From assembly GCA_944367045.1 (NCBI GenBank), contig CALVWI010000013.1, forward strand, positions 1 to 64,000: a stretch of 64,000 nucleotides of DNA. The letters are read 5' to 3'. Positions within the stretch are counted from its first letter, which is position 1, and every line of letters begins with the position of its first letter. Below the pieces are notes generated by a model. That model made no database searches. It had not been told where the DNA came from and worked only from the letters and a program-made list of their open reading frames with translations. This DNA is from an uncultured Clostridia bacterium (lineage in GTDB: Bacteria; Bacillota; Clostridia; Christensenellales; Borkfalkiaceae). The translations under genes and the position numbers were made by a program. Shown piece after piece: positions 49,256 to 58,489 of the stretch.

Positions 49256-52200
49256 TTATGCGATGACGGTGTCGCCGCCCAGGCGCTCCTCCACTTCGGA
49301 GAGCTTGACGGAGACGATCTTGCTCACGCCCTTTTCCTCCATCGTGACGCCGAAGAGGGTGTCTGCCCTGTTCATGGTGGGCTTTCTGTGCGTGATGACG
49401 ATGAACTGCGTCTCCTTGGAGAACTTCTGCAGGTACTTGGCAAAGCGGTCGACGTTGGCCTCGTCGAGCGCCGCCTCGATCTCGTCGAGGATACAGAAGG
49501 GCATGGGACGGGACTTTAAGATAGCGAAGAGGATGGCGATGGCCGTGAACGCGCGCTCGCCGCCCGAAAGCAGGGAAATTTTCGTGAGCTTCTTCCCGGG
49601 CGGGCAGGCGACGATCTCGATGCCGGCGTTCAAGGGGTCGTCGCAGTCGGTGTAGTCGAGCTGCATCTCCGCCTTGCCGCCGCCGAACAGCTCCTTGAAG
49701 ATGACGGTGAAGTTGCGGTTTATCTCATTGAAGCCGTCGTCGAACTGCTTCTGCATGGCGTCGCGGAGGTCGTTGAGGACGGTCGTGAGGTCGAAGATGC
49801 CCTTTTCGAGGTCCTCCTTCTGCGTCTGCATCTCGGAATAGCGGCCGAAAAGGAGCTCGTAGTCCTCCTCGGCGTTCATGTTGACGGGCCCGAGCGCCGA
49901 AATTTTGCGCTTCAGGGAGTTGATGTTGTTGTAGGACTGCGAGACGTCGTAGTGCTCGTCGCGGAGGTCCTGCGCGCTCTCGTAGGAGAGGCCGTACGCC
50001 TCGTCGATGCGCTGTTTCATGTTCTCGAGCGCAGCCTCCGCCTTGCCGATCTCGAGCTCGCTCTTGTGGCGCTTGTCGTCCTCCTGCTGCTGCTCTTCGA
50101 GAAGGGCCCTCTGGCGGGCGGAGCGCTCCTCCTGCTCCTTGGAGGTCTGTCTCTTTTTTTCCTCGGCGCGGTCGATGTCGCTTCGCACGGCATTGACGGC
50201 GGCGCGGTCCTCGTCGGAGAGGGCGACTTTCTCGGCCTCGGCTTTGAGGGAGGCGAGTTCACGCTCGGTGTTCTCGGTCTCTGCCCTGTCGGACGCGATG
50301 CGGGCGGTGAGCGTCTCCTTCTCCTCCATGAGGCGGCGGGCGCTCTCCTCCTCGGCGGCGCGGGCGGAGACGATGGCGGCGCTCTCCACGCGAAGGGCGG
50401 CGATCTGCTCATTGAGGCGGTCGCGTTCCTCGCGCAATTTGCCCGCTTCCTGCTGCCTTGCGGCGGCTTCGGCGGCGGCTTCCGAGCGGATGCGGTTCAA
50501 AACGTCCTCGCTCTCGGCGGCGGAGAGGGCCTCGCTTTCGAGCCCCTGCACCTTCTGTTCGAGCTGCGTTAAAAGGGCGGTGTACTCCTTGATGTCGCGG
50601 TCTGCGTCCGAGATGAGATCGGAGAGCGCGAGCTCCTTCTGCGTGAGGGCGGCGCGGGAGGCGGTCTCCCTCTGCACTTCATTGCGGAAGGCGGCGATGG
50701 CTGCCTCGGCCTTAGAGCGTTCCTGTTCGCACGCGTCGGCTGCCGCCTTGAGTTTTTCGGCCGTGAGGCGCTTGCGGGCGATGGCGTCCTCGCACTCCTT
50801 GATGCGGCGCTCCCCCGCGAGAAGGTTGCCGCTCTCCTTGCGCTTGGAGCCGCCCGTCATGGCGCCGCTCGTTGCGATGATGTCGCCGTCCAGCGTGACG
50901 ATGCGGAAGGCGCGGGGGTACTTCTTGGCGATGGACGTCGCGCTTGCGATGGTGTCGCACACGAGGGTGTTGCCGAGAAGGTTGCCGATGACGTTGCCGT
51001 AGTAGGGGTTGTACTTGACGAGCTCGTCGGCAAGGCCCAGAGCCCCCTCTTCGCGGCGGGCGCGGCGGATGTCCCCGCTGTTGGGACGGGGACGGATGGC
51101 GGCGACGGGCAGGAAGGTGACGACGCCCCCGCCCGTGCGCTTCAGGTATTCGATGAGGTAGCGCGCATCGTCCGCCGTGGCGGTGACGAGGTTCTGCATC
51201 GCTCCGCCGAACGCCGTCTCGATGGCGACTTCGTACTTCTGCTCGGTGGAGACAATGTCCGCAATGGCGCCCTTGATGCGCTTGCCGAGCTCCTCGTCCT
51301 TCTGCGCCTTCAGCTGAAGGTTGCGGACGGAATCGCGGTAGCCGTCGAAACGGTTCTTGAGGTTGCGGTAAAATTCGAGGTTGTTGGTGTAGTTGGCGAT
51401 GGAGGTGTTGCAGTCGATGTACTCCTGCGAGAGCTTCTGGCCGGAGCGGGCGAGCTCGCGCAAATTTTCGGTGAGCTCGGCTTCCCGCTCCTCCTGCTCG
51501 GAGAAGAACTTTTCGACCTGCTCCTTCTCCTTTCGGCAGGCGGAGAGCTGGTCGGTAAACTCCCGCTTGCGCGCTTCGGCGCGCTCGAGGGCGGCGCGCA
51601 CCTCTTCGATGCGTTCGCTCGCGGCCGTCTTCTGCGCGGAGAGGCTCCCCGCGCTCGCACGCACATCGGCGAGGTCCTCGACGGACGAGAGCTCGCTGGC
51701 GCGCTTTTCGTCGGAAATTTTTTCGTATGCCGCGAGGTGGGCCTCCGCCTCCGTCACCTGCTTCTGAAGGGCGGCGCACTGCTTTTCGAGCTCCTTCGCG
51801 CGCTGGGTGCCCTCCTGCGTCTTCTTTTGACCCGCGTCGAGAAGGCGGGCGATCTCCGAAATGCGGTTCTGCGAGGCCTCCTCGTCCACCTTGGCCTGTT
51901 CCCCGCGGCGGCGGACGGAGGCGATGCGCTCGCCGATGACCTTGGCTTCCCCGCTCTTGTGCTCGAGGCTGACTTCGAAGGCGCGGAGACGCTCGTTGAG
52001 GCTTCTTATCTCCTCGTCGGCGCGGGCGATCTCCTCGCGGGCGAGGCGCTCCTTCTCGTCGAGCTCGTCCGTCTCCTTGCGAATCTCTGCAAGGCGCTTC
52101 TCTGCCTTCTTGATGCGCTCGCGGTGCTTGCCCGTCTCGTAGGCGAAGTTGTCGCAGCGGAGAAGGTAGGTGTTGACTTCCTCGTACTTGAGCTGGTCGG

Positions 52201-52855
52201 AATAGGCGCGGTACTTTCTCGCCGTCTCCGCCTGCTTTTCGAGGGGGCGCAGCTGCTTCTCCGCCTCGTCCATGCGCTGGACGAATACGGTGAGGTTGTC
52301 CTTGGCGTTCTCGAGCTTGCGCTCGATCTCCCCCTTCTGCGACTTGAACTTCATGACGCCCGTCGCCTCTTCAAAGATCGAACGCCTGTCCTCGGGCTTG
52401 GCGTTCATGATCTGCTCGACCTTGCCCTGCCCGATGATGGAATAGCCCTCCTTGCCGATGCCGACGCCGTGCAAAAGAGCGACGATGTCTTTGAGGCGGC
52501 AGGGCTGCTTGTTTAAAAGGTATTCGCTCTCGCCCGAGCGATAGAGGCGGCGCGTCATGGCGACTTCCTCGTAGTCGATGTCGAACATGCGCGAGGAATT
52601 GTCGAAGACGAGCGTCACTTCGCAATAGGAGAGGGCGCGGCGCGTCTCGGTGCCGTTGAAGATGACGTCCTGCATGGAGGAGCCGCGCAGGGACTTGGCC
52701 GACTGCTCGCCCAGCACCCAGCGCACGGCGTCCGCGACGTTGCTCTTGCCGCAGCCGTTGGGGCCGACGATGCAGGTGACGCCGTCGTCGAATTTGATGG
52801 AAGTTCTGTCGGCAAACGACTTGAAGCCGACGAGCTGGATCTCCTTAAAGTTCAA
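49256..52855 (-). CDS. smc: chromosome segregation protein SMC
   Basis: SMC is the condensin ATPase that loops and organises the chromosome. The 1199-residue product has Walker A GPNGCGKSN near residue 32, two long coiled coils and a hinge around 510-620 (FGGAMQNLVTATADDARYLI). The C-terminal signature is LSGGERAFTAIAILFAIL and Walker B is FCILDEIEAALDEANV. The start is TTG 52855 with GAGGGA upstream, overlapping rnc by 11 nt. No ATG gives the required LNFKEIQLVGFKSF start. Confidence 0.96.
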   Translation of the reverse strand: MNFKEIQLVGFKSFADRTSIKFDDGVTCIVGPNGCGKSNVADAVRWVLGEQSAKSLRGSSMQDVIFNGTETRRALSYCEVTLVFDNSSRMFDIDYEEVAMTRRLYRSGESEYLLNKQPCRLKDIVALLHGVGIGKEGYSIIGQGKVEQIMNAKPEDRRSIFEEATGVMKFKSQKGEIERKLENAKDNLTVFVQRMDEAEKQLRPLEKQAETARKYRAYSDQLKYEEVNTYLLRCDNFAYETGKHRERIKKAEKRLAEIRKETDELDEKERLAREEIARADEEIRSLNERLRAFEVSLEHKSGEAKVIGERIASVRRRGEQAKVDEEASQNRISEIARLLDAGQKKTQEGTQRAKELEKQCAALQKQVTEAEAHLAAYEKISDEKRASELSSVEDLADVRASAGSLSAQKTAASERIEEVRAALERAEARKREFTDQLSACRKEKEQVEKFFSEQEEREAELTENLRELARSGQKLSQEYIDCNTSIANYTNNLEFYRNLKNRFDGYRDSVRNLQLKAQKDEELGKRIKGAIADIVSTEQKYEVAIETAFGGAMQNLVTATADDARYLIEYLKRTGGGVVTFLPVAAIRPRPNSGDIRRARREEGALGLADELVKYNPYYGNVIGNLLGNTLVCDTIASATSIAKKYPRAFRIVTLDGDIIATSGAMTGGSKRKESGNLLAGERRIKECEDAIARKRLTAEKLKAAADACEQERSKAEAAIAAFRNEVQRETASRAALTQKELALSDLISDADRDIKEYTALLTQLEQKVQGLESEALSAAESEDVLNRIRSEAAAEAAARQQEAGKLREERDRLNEQIAALRVESAAIVSARAAEEESARRLMEEKETLTARIASDRAETENTERELASLKAEAEKVALSDEDRAAVNAVRSDIDRAEEKKRQTSKEQEERSARQRALLEEQQQEDDKRHKSELEIGKAEAALENMKQRIDEAYGLSYESAQDLRDEHYDVSQSYNNINSLKRKISALGPVNMNAEEDYELLFGRYSEMQTQKEDLEKGIFDLTTVLNDLRDAMQKQFDDGFNEINRNFTVIFKELFGGGKAEMQLDYTDCDDPLNAGIEIVACPPGKKLTKISLLSGGERAFTAIAILFAILKSRPMPFCILDEIEAALDEANVDRFAKYLQKFSKETQFIVITHRKPTMNRADTLFGVTMEEKGVSKIVSVKLSEVEERLGGDTVIA

Positions 52856-53513
52856 TGCTGTCCCTCGCAATGAGTATTTGATAGAGCTGTTCTGCGGCCG
52901 ACGTTTCCGCCGCCTTCTTGCTCTCGCCGCGGCCCTCGGCGCGTCTTTCGAGGGCGGAGACGGTGCAGACGTACCCCTCTCCCTCGGCGTGCGTCTCGTA
53001 AACGGGGCGAGACTTGGTGCGCTCCTGCACGAATTCCTGGAGGAGCGTCTTATAGTTGGCGGGGGCGATGAGCGAGAGGTTGCGAAGCAGAAACGGGCGC
53101 ACTTCCTCCATGCCGCCGTCGAGGTAGATGCCCCCGACGACCGCCTCGAAGAGGTTGGAGCTCGTCTTGCCGCCCAGATTGCTCTCCCCGCCCGAGTGGC
53201 GAAGATAGCGCATGAGCCCGAGGCGCTCGCTCGCCCGCTCCAACGCCGACTGCGAGACGAGGCGCTGACGAAGTTCGGTGAGCGCGCCCTCGCCCTCCCC
53301 CTCGCGCGTGCGGAAGAGCTGCTCGGTGACGGCGAGCTCGAGGACGGCGTCGCCCAAAAATTCGAGGCGCTCGTTGTCCTTGCATTCAAAGAGGTTGGAA
53401 TAGGAGCGGTGCGTAAAGCACGCCTTCAAAAGTTCCCTGTTTTTAAAGGTATAGCCGAGGATGCGCTCGGCCTCCTCCAGTTCCCCCGCTGCGAAGTCCT
53501 CGCCGTTACGCAT
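52845..53513 (-). CDS. rnc: ribonuclease III
   Basis: RNase III cuts double-stranded RNA, including rRNA precursors. The 222-residue product has the signature NERLEFLGDAVLELAVTEQL with catalytic acidic residues, a second acidic site in NLFEAVVGGIYLDGG, and a C-terminal dsRNA-binding domain. It overlaps plsX by 8 nt and smc by 11 nt, so the genes are likely translationally coupled. Confidence 0.97.
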   Translation of the reverse strand: MRNGEDFAAGELEEAERILGYTFKNRELLKACFTHRSYSNLFECKDNERLEFLGDAVLELAVTEQLFRTREGEGEGALTELRQRLVSQSALERASERLGLMRYLRHSGGESNLGGKTSSNLFEAVVGGIYLDGGMEEVRPFLLRNLSLIAPANYKTLLQEFVQERTKSRPVYETHAEGEGYVCTVSALERRAEGRGESKKAAETSAAEQLYQILIARDSIEL

Positions 53514-54528
53514 TATGTTCCTCGGAAGGAAGCGTGAGCATTCCTTCGATGGTCTCGACGAGGTGATTGTTGTACGCGTCGAGCGCCTGAATGACGGACG
53601 GGCAGATACTGTTCGCCTTGGAGGAGCCGTGGCTCTTCACGACGACCTTCTTGAGCCCCAAAAAGACGGAGCCGCCCAGTTTCGCATAGTCGAGCATATT
53701 GGCAAGGCCCGAGATCTGCTTCCTCGCGCAGAGGTAGGCAAGTTTGGAGGCGAGGTTCTTCTTGAATTCGCGCTTTAAGATGGTGGAGACCGTCTTGCCG
53801 CAGCCCTCCATCGACTTTAGAGCGATGTTGCCCGAGAAGCCGTCCGCGACGGCGACGTCCACATCGCCGAACATGATGTCGCGGCCCTCGATGTTGCCCG
53901 CGAACTCGATGTTGGGGTTGTTCTTGAGAAGTTCATGCGCCTGCTGGTGCAGGGGATCGCCCTTGTGCTCCTCGGTGCCGTTGGTGAGAAGGCCGACGCG
54001 GGGGTGCTCCATGTGGAAGGCGGCCTTGCCGTAGGCGGAGGCCATGATGGCGAACTGCTCCAAATACTGCGGCTTGCACTCGGCATTGGCGCCGCAGTCG
54101 CAAAGGAGCGTCCTTCCCCCTCTCACGTTGGGGATACCCGGGCAGAGCGCGGGGCGCATGACGCCCTTGATGCGGCCGATGAGCATGATGCCGCCCGTGA
54201 GGACTGCGCCCGTCGAGCCGGCCGAGACGAACGCCGCCGCCTCGGGGTCCTCCTTGAGAATATTCATGCCGACGACGAGCGAGGAGTCGCGCTTCGTTCG
54301 AATGGCGTGCGTGGGCACGTCGTCGTTGGTGATCTCCTCGGTGCAGTGGCGTATCTCCACGCGGGACTTGTCGTGCGGGGTCTTTGCAAGTTCTTCCTTG
54401 ATGCGCTTTTCGTCCCCCGTGAAGAGAATGGAGAAATTGCTGCGTTCCTGAAGGGCCAAAAGCGCGCCCTTTACGATCTCCTGCGGGGCGTTGTCGCCGC
54501 CCATCGCGTCTACGATGACTTTTACCAT
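53506..54528 (-). CDS. plsX: phosphate acyltransferase PlsX
   Basis: PlsX makes acyl-phosphate from acyl-ACP for phospholipid synthesis. The 340-residue product starts MVKVIVDAMGGDNAPQEIVK and has VSAGSTGAVLTGGIMLIGRI and ALCPGIPNVRGGRTLLCDCG. ATG 54528 follows AGGGAG; an in-frame ATG 30 nt upstream has none. It is the first gene in the operon with rnc, smc and ftsY. acpP, often between plsX and rnc, is absent. Confidence 0.96.
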   Translation of the reverse strand: MVKVIVDAMGGDNAPQEIVKGALLALQERSNFSILFTGDEKRIKEELAKTPHDKSRVEIRHCTEEITNDDVPTHAIRTKRDSSLVVGMNILKEDPEAAAFVSAGSTGAVLTGGIMLIGRIKGVMRPALCPGIPNVRGGRTLLCDCGANAECKPQYLEQFAIMASAYGKAAFHMEHPRVGLLTNGTEEHKGDPLHQQAHELLKNNPNIEFAGNIEGRDIMFGDVDVAVADGFSGNIALKSMEGCGKTVSTILKREFKKNLASKLAYLCARKQISGLANMLDYAKLGGSVFLGLKKVVVKSHGSSKANSICPSVIQALDAYNNHLVETIEGMLTLPSEEHNA

Positions 54529-54580
54529 ATCGTTCTCCCTTTGCTTTAATAAGGACAAATGTTCCCAGCTTATTATGGAT

Positions 54581-54609
54581 ATTATATCATTTCTTTTTCA
54601 AAAAGACAA
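54581..54609 (-). promoter_or_regulatory. plsX operon promoter
   Basis: TTGTCT (54604-54609), 17 bp, TATAAT (54581-54586) on the minus strand, about 50 bp before plsX. Confidence 0.7.
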
Positions 54610-54647
54610 ATAAAACGCACCGCAAAGAGCGCTGCGGCGCGTTTTTT
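54607..54647 (-). terminator. terminator of the CDF transporter
   Basis: ACGCGCCGCA and TGCGGTGCGT pair around a 7-nt loop with one mismatch, followed on the minus strand by TTTATTTG. It overlaps the plsX -35 region. Confidence 0.75.
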
Positions 54648-54673
54648 ACGCGGAAAGGGTGCATCGGGGGCGC

Positions 54674-55798
54674 TCATTCGCGCTCCACCCAGACGGAGCA
54701 GTCAAGATCGCCCAGCTCCTTGACGGTCTTTGAAAGCTTTGCTGCGATCTCCTTGTCCTTTGCCTTGCAGTCGAAGGGCACGGCCGCCTCAAAGACGAGC
54801 GTCTTCTTCGCCCCGCGGACGAGGCGGAAATCGTGCAGGTCGAGCCCCTCGTAGAGCCCCTTCGTCTTTTCGCGCACTTCGTGCTCGAGGTGCTGCGCTT
54901 CCTCGTCGTTGAGGTCCACGGGGTCGAGGTGGCTCGTCAAATCGATGCCGAGCTCCTTCCTGACTTCCCGTTCGAGGCGGTCGAGGGCCTCGTGGGAGAG
55001 CATCGCGGGTTCGCTCGAGTCGCGCTCGACATGGGCGGTCGCAAACAGGTGCTGCGGGCCGTAGCTGAAGAGGCGCACGTCGTGGACGCCGAGGACGCCC
55101 TCGCCCTTCAAGATGCAGGCGCGGAGGTCGTCGAGCTGCGCGCGGTCGGGGGCCTGTCCCAAAAGTTTGGAGCCCGCCTCTTTCAAGACGCCCACGCCCT
55201 GCCACATGATGAAGAGCGCGACGAGAATGCCCGCCCAGCCGTCCGCCGAGGGGATGTCGCCGTACATCGAGACGAGGGTGCCGACGATGGCCGCGAGCGT
55301 TGCGATGCAGTCGCAGGCGCTGTCCTTTGCGGCGCTTACAAGGGGATCGCTTCCCCCCATCGCCTTCGCCATCGCGCGGTAGAAGAAGTACATGCCCGCC
55401 TTGACGGCGACGGACGCCCCCAAGACCGCAAAGACGATGGGAGAGGCCTCCGCGCGCGCGCCCTCGATGACAGTGTCGATGGATTCGCGGAGAAGCTCGA
55501 CGCCGAGCGCCAGGATGATGCAGCCGATGATCATGGAGGCGACGTACTCCGCCCGCTGATGGCCGAAGGGGTGCTCCTTGTCGGCGGGCTTTGCCGCGAT
55601 GCGGAAGGAGACGAGCGCCACCGCGCTCGAACCGCAGTCGCTCAAGTTGTTGATGCCGTCCGCGAGCACGGAGACGAGCCCGAACACAAGCCCTGCGGCG
55701 ATCTTCGCCCCCGCCAAGACGAGGTTGAGAAACATGCCGATGACGCTTGCGAGGGTGCCCCTCTTCGCCCGTGCGGCGGTCTTTTCTGTTAAGTCCAT
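54674..55798 (-). CDS. cation diffusion facilitator (CDF) family metal exporter
   Basis: The 374-residue product has about six membrane segments and CDF motifs. SVLADGINNLSDCGSSAVAL is a TM2 metal site (DxxxD) and HPFGHQRAEYVASM follows. SAAKDSACDCIATLAAIVGT is the second DxxxD-like site. The C-terminal cytoplasmic domain is longer than usual, with a second half resembling a repeat of the CDF cytoplasmic fold. The substrate is probably zinc, iron or manganese. ATG 55798 lies 6 nt from a TATAAT box, so translation is probably leaderless. Confidence 0.9.
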   Translation of the reverse strand: MDLTEKTAARAKRGTLASVIGMFLNLVLAGAKIAAGLVFGLVSVLADGINNLSDCGSSAVALVSFRIAAKPADKEHPFGHQRAEYVASMIIGCIILALGVELLRESIDTVIEGARAEASPIVFAVLGASVAVKAGMYFFYRAMAKAMGGSDPLVSAAKDSACDCIATLAAIVGTLVSMYGDIPSADGWAGILVALFIMWQGVGVLKEAGSKLLGQAPDRAQLDDLRACILKGEGVLGVHDVRLFSYGPQHLFATAHVERDSSEPAMLSHEALDRLEREVRKELGIDLTSHLDPVDLNDEEAQHLEHEVREKTKGLYEGLDLHDFRLVRGAKKTLVFEAAVPFDCKAKDKEIAAKLSKTVKELGDLDCSVWVERE

Positions 55799-55804
55799 GC
55801 CTCT

Positions 55805-55833
55805 ATTATAACACGGGGAATGCGTTCTGTCAC
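55805..55833 (-). promoter_or_regulatory. promoter of the CDF gene, 6 nt from its start
   Basis: GTGACA (55828-55833), 17 bp, TATAAT (55805-55810), extended by TGT. AGAGGC separates the -10 box from ATGGA. Confidence 0.7.
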
Positions 55834-55972
55834 GCAGGAGCGCGGAGAAATTGCACGAAATCGGGTATAAGGGACGCGTTTTCCGTCAACCATCTCAAAG
55901 GCGGCGGACACCCGTGTTCGGGCAGCTACATACAATGATAGCGGAGACAGTCCGACGCAAAAGAGGGACGAT

Positions 55973-56332
55973 ATGAACGTGAAACGCGGTGAACTTTACT
56001 ATGCCGACCTTTCGCCCGTGGTGGGCAGCGAACAGGGGGGCGTGCGGCCCGTGCTCGTCGTGCAGAACGATACGGGCAACAAGTACTCCCCCACCATCAT
56101 CGCCGCCGCCGTGACGAGCCGCATCCACAAGGCAAAGCTCCCCACGCACATCGAGCTCCCCCACGCCTTCGGCCTTGCAAAGGACTCCGTCATTCTGCTC
56201 GAACAGATCCGCACCATCGACAAGAAGCGGCTGATGTCGCGCATCGGCGAGCTTCCCCCCTCCACCATGAGCCGCGTCGACAGGGCGATCTTGATAAGTC
56301 TCGGCTTTGAGCCGCGTTCGGTGCGGCCGTAA
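55973..56332 (+). CDS. MazF/PemK-family endoribonuclease toxin (NdoA-like)
   Basis: The 119-residue product starts [20 protein letters not shown] and has [19 protein letters not shown], both typical of MazF/EndoA. These toxins cut mRNA at specific sequences. The SGRRPVL-like loop is replaced by GVRPVL, the usual form. No antitoxin gene of MazE or ribbon-helix-helix type lies in the 170 bp upstream or just downstream. It may be an orphan or use a distant antitoxin. ATG follows AGAGGGAC. Confidence 0.9.
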   Translation: MNVKRGELYYADLSPVVGSEQGGVRPVLVVQNDTGNKYSPTIIAAAVTSRIHKAKLPTHIELPHAFGLAKDSVILLEQIRTIDKKRLMSRIGELPPSTMSRVDRAILISLGFEPRSVRP

Positions 56333-56358
56333 GTTTGCGTGCGCCGCGGCCCGCGCGC

Positions 56359-56387
56359 TTGACTTTTGCGCCCGTTTTCGATACAAT
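56359..56387 (+). promoter_or_regulatory. promoter giving a leaderless GNAT mRNA
   Basis: TTGACT (56359-56364), 17 bp, TACAAT (56382-56387). The ATG at 56395 is 7 nt downstream of the -10, and the preceding GGCGGGT is too close to act as a normal ribosome binding site. Confidence 0.8.
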
Positions 56388-56394
56388 GGCGGGT

Positions 56395-56880
56395 ATGGAA
56401 GTTGTTTTGGCAAAGGAGAGCGATTTAGGGCTTCTCGAAGGCCTATATGCAAGGGCGCGCGCGAAGATGAAAACGGCGGGCAACCCGACGCAGTGGAAGG
56501 ACTCCTATCCCCCGCGCGAACTGCTCCTTGAAGATATCAAAAGAGAGCGGCTGTATCTCATGCGGGAAAAGGGCGAGCTGTTGGGTGCGTTCGTGTTTTT
56601 CACGGGCGAAGACCCAGCGTATCGACACATCGACGGCAAGTGGCTGACGGAGAACCGAGAGTACGGCGTCGTCCACCGCGTGGCGGCGAACGAAAAGCGC
56701 GGCTTTTTGCGGCGGGTGATGGACTACTGCTCCGAACGGGCGAAGGACATCCGCATCGATACGCATGAGGACAATGCGCCCATGCGCGGCGCGCTCGAAA
56801 AGCTGGGCTTTACCGCCTGCGGAACCGTCATTGTGGACGACGGCACCGAGCGCATCGCCTTTGAAAAAGTTTATGAGTAA
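56395..56880 (+). CDS. GNAT family N-acetyltransferase
   Basis: The 161-residue product has the GNAT core: MEVVLAKESDLGLLEGLYAR, then VVHRVAANEKRGFLRRVMDY at the acetyl-CoA site and DTHEDNAPMRGALEKLGF at the usual C-terminal helix. The substrate is unknown. ATG 56395 is chosen since an earlier in-frame ATG (56386) sits in the -10 box. It follows mazF by 62 nt but has its own promoter. Confidence 0.86.
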   Translation: MEVVLAKESDLGLLEGLYARARAKMKTAGNPTQWKDSYPPRELLLEDIKRERLYLMREKGELLGAFVFFTGEDPAYRHIDGKWLTENREYGVVHRVAANEKRGFLRRVMDYCSERAKDIRIDTHEDNAPMRGALEKLGFTACGTVIVDDGTERIAFEKVYE

Positions 56881-56883
56881 CGG

Positions 56884-56929
56884 AACGCGCCCCGCCGAGG
56901 CTGTGCCTCGGCGGGGCGCGTTCTCTTTT
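56884..56929 (+). terminator. very long GNAT terminator
   Basis: AACGCGCCCCGCCGAGGC and its 18-base complement form a perfect stem with a 3-nt loop, followed by CTCTTTT. Its strength suggests it blocks read-through toward gltA. Confidence 0.85.
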
Positions 56930-56968
56930 AGGCGGCAGCCCGACGGGCGGCCGCCTCTCTATATTGCC

Positions 56969-58330
56969 TTATTTTCTGTCCTTCATGGGAACGTACTCGC
57001 GGCGGGGCGCGACGGACTTGTAGGCAGGGCGGATGATCTTGCCCGCGCTGACGAGCTCCTCCATGCGGTGGGCGCTCCAGCCCGCAACGCGCGCGATGGC
57101 GAAGATGGGCGTGAAGAGCTCGGTGGGAAGGCCGAGCATGCGATAGGCGAAGCCGCTGTAGAAGTCGACGTTCGCCGAGACGCCCTTGTAGATCTTGCGG
57201 CGCTTTGCGATGATCTCGGGCGCGAGCTCCTCCACCTTCGCATAGAGGGCGTACTCCTTCTCGAGCCCCTTCTCCTTGGCGAGCTGCTCGACGGAGCCCT
57301 TGAAGATGCGGGCGCGCGGGTCGGAGATGCTGTAGACGGCGTGGCCCATGCCGTAGATGAGCCCCGCGCCGTCGAACGCCTTTCCGTCGAGAAGGTCCTC
57401 CAAATACTGTGCGATCGCCTTGTCGCTCGAGGTGTCGATGTTCTTCTTCATGTCCTGGAACATCTGGTCGACGCGGATGTTCGCGCCGCCGTGGCGGGGG
57501 CCCTTGAGAGAGGCGAGCGCGGCCGCCATTGCGGAATAGGTGTCCGTGCCCGAAGACGTGACGACGTGCATCGTGAACGACGAGTTGTTGCCGCCGCCGT
57601 GCTCGGCGTGGAGGATGAGCGCCATATCCAAAACCTTCGCCTCGAGACGGGAGAACTGCATATCCTGACGGAGCATGTGGAGAATGTTCTCCGCCGTCGA
57701 ATAGTCGGCGCGGGGGCGGTGGATGACGAGGGAATCGTTGTTGTTGTAGAAGCTGGACGCCGCGTAGCTGTAGACGGAGAAAATGGGGAACTCCGCTAAA
57801 AGCTGCAGGCACTGGCGCATGACGTTACTGAGCGAGGTGTCGTTGGGGTTGGGGTCGTACGGGAAGAGGGAGAGCACGCACCGCATGAGGGTGTTCATCA
57901 TGTCCTCCGAAGGGGTCTTCATGATGACGTCACGGACGAAGTTCTTGGGGAGCGTGTGAAATTCGGCGAGAAGGTCGCAAAAGTCGTTGAACTCCTGCTC
58001 GGTGGGAAGTTCGCCCATGATGAGGAGGTACGCCGCCTCCTCGAAGCCGAAGCGCCCCTCGCGGAAGGAGCCGCGCACGAGGTCCTTCACGTTGTAGCCG
58101 CGGTAGTAGAGCTCGCCGTCGGCGGGGACCGTCTTGCCGTCCACTTCCTTCGTCGAGTTGACTTCGGAGATCTCGGTGAGGCCCGCCAGAACGCCCCTGC
58201 CGTTGATGTCGCGAAGGCCCTTCTTGACGTCGTACTTGGTGTAGAGCTCGGGGTCGATGCGCGAGGTCGTCGCACACTTTTCGGTGAGTTCTTCCACCTT
58301 CTTTTGGATGTATTCTGCATTCAATGCCAT
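56969..58330 (-). CDS. gltA: citrate synthase
   Basis: Citrate synthase condenses oxaloacetate and acetyl-CoA. The 453-residue product has the catalytic histidine region ALILHAEHGGGNNSSFTMHV and GLIYGMGHAVYSISDPRARI, and ANVDFYSGFAYRMLGLPTEL at the substrate region. The overall layout fits the longer bacterial enzymes. ATG 58330 follows GGAGG. It is monocistronic; a GGCGGC/GCCGCC hairpin follows the stop, before the shared 18-bp stem. No other TCA genes adjoin. Confidence 0.93.
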   Translation of the reverse strand: MALNAEYIQKKVEELTEKCATTSRIDPELYTKYDVKKGLRDINGRGVLAGLTEISEVNSTKEVDGKTVPADGELYYRGYNVKDLVRGSFREGRFGFEEAAYLLIMGELPTEQEFNDFCDLLAEFHTLPKNFVRDVIMKTPSEDMMNTLMRCVLSLFPYDPNPNDTSLSNVMRQCLQLLAEFPIFSVYSYAASSFYNNNDSLVIHRPRADYSTAENILHMLRQDMQFSRLEAKVLDMALILHAEHGGGNNSSFTMHVVTSSGTDTYSAMAAALASLKGPRHGGANIRVDQMFQDMKKNIDTSSDKAIAQYLEDLLDGKAFDGAGLIYGMGHAVYSISDPRARIFKGSVEQLAKEKGLEKEYALYAKVEELAPEIIAKRRKIYKGVSANVDFYSGFAYRMLGLPTELFTPIFAIARVAGWSAHRMEELVSAGKIIRPAYKSVAPRREYVPMKDRK

Positions 58331-58396
58331 GAGTTTGCCTCCTTTTTTTCGCGCAATGCGGCCGAACTGCCGCCGCCGAAAAGGGTATTTTTGTTC

Positions 58397-58426
58397 ATGA
58401 TAGCACATTTTTTGCGATAAAGTCAA
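58397..58426 (-). promoter_or_regulatory. gltA promoter
   Basis: TTGACT (58421-58426), 18 bp, TATCAT (58397-58402) with an extended TGC, on the minus strand. Confidence 0.7.
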
Positions 58427-58489
58427 GCCATGAACATGGAAAGCAGGTGAAAATTGCCGGATAGGATACCACAAAATATTGTAGAAAGA

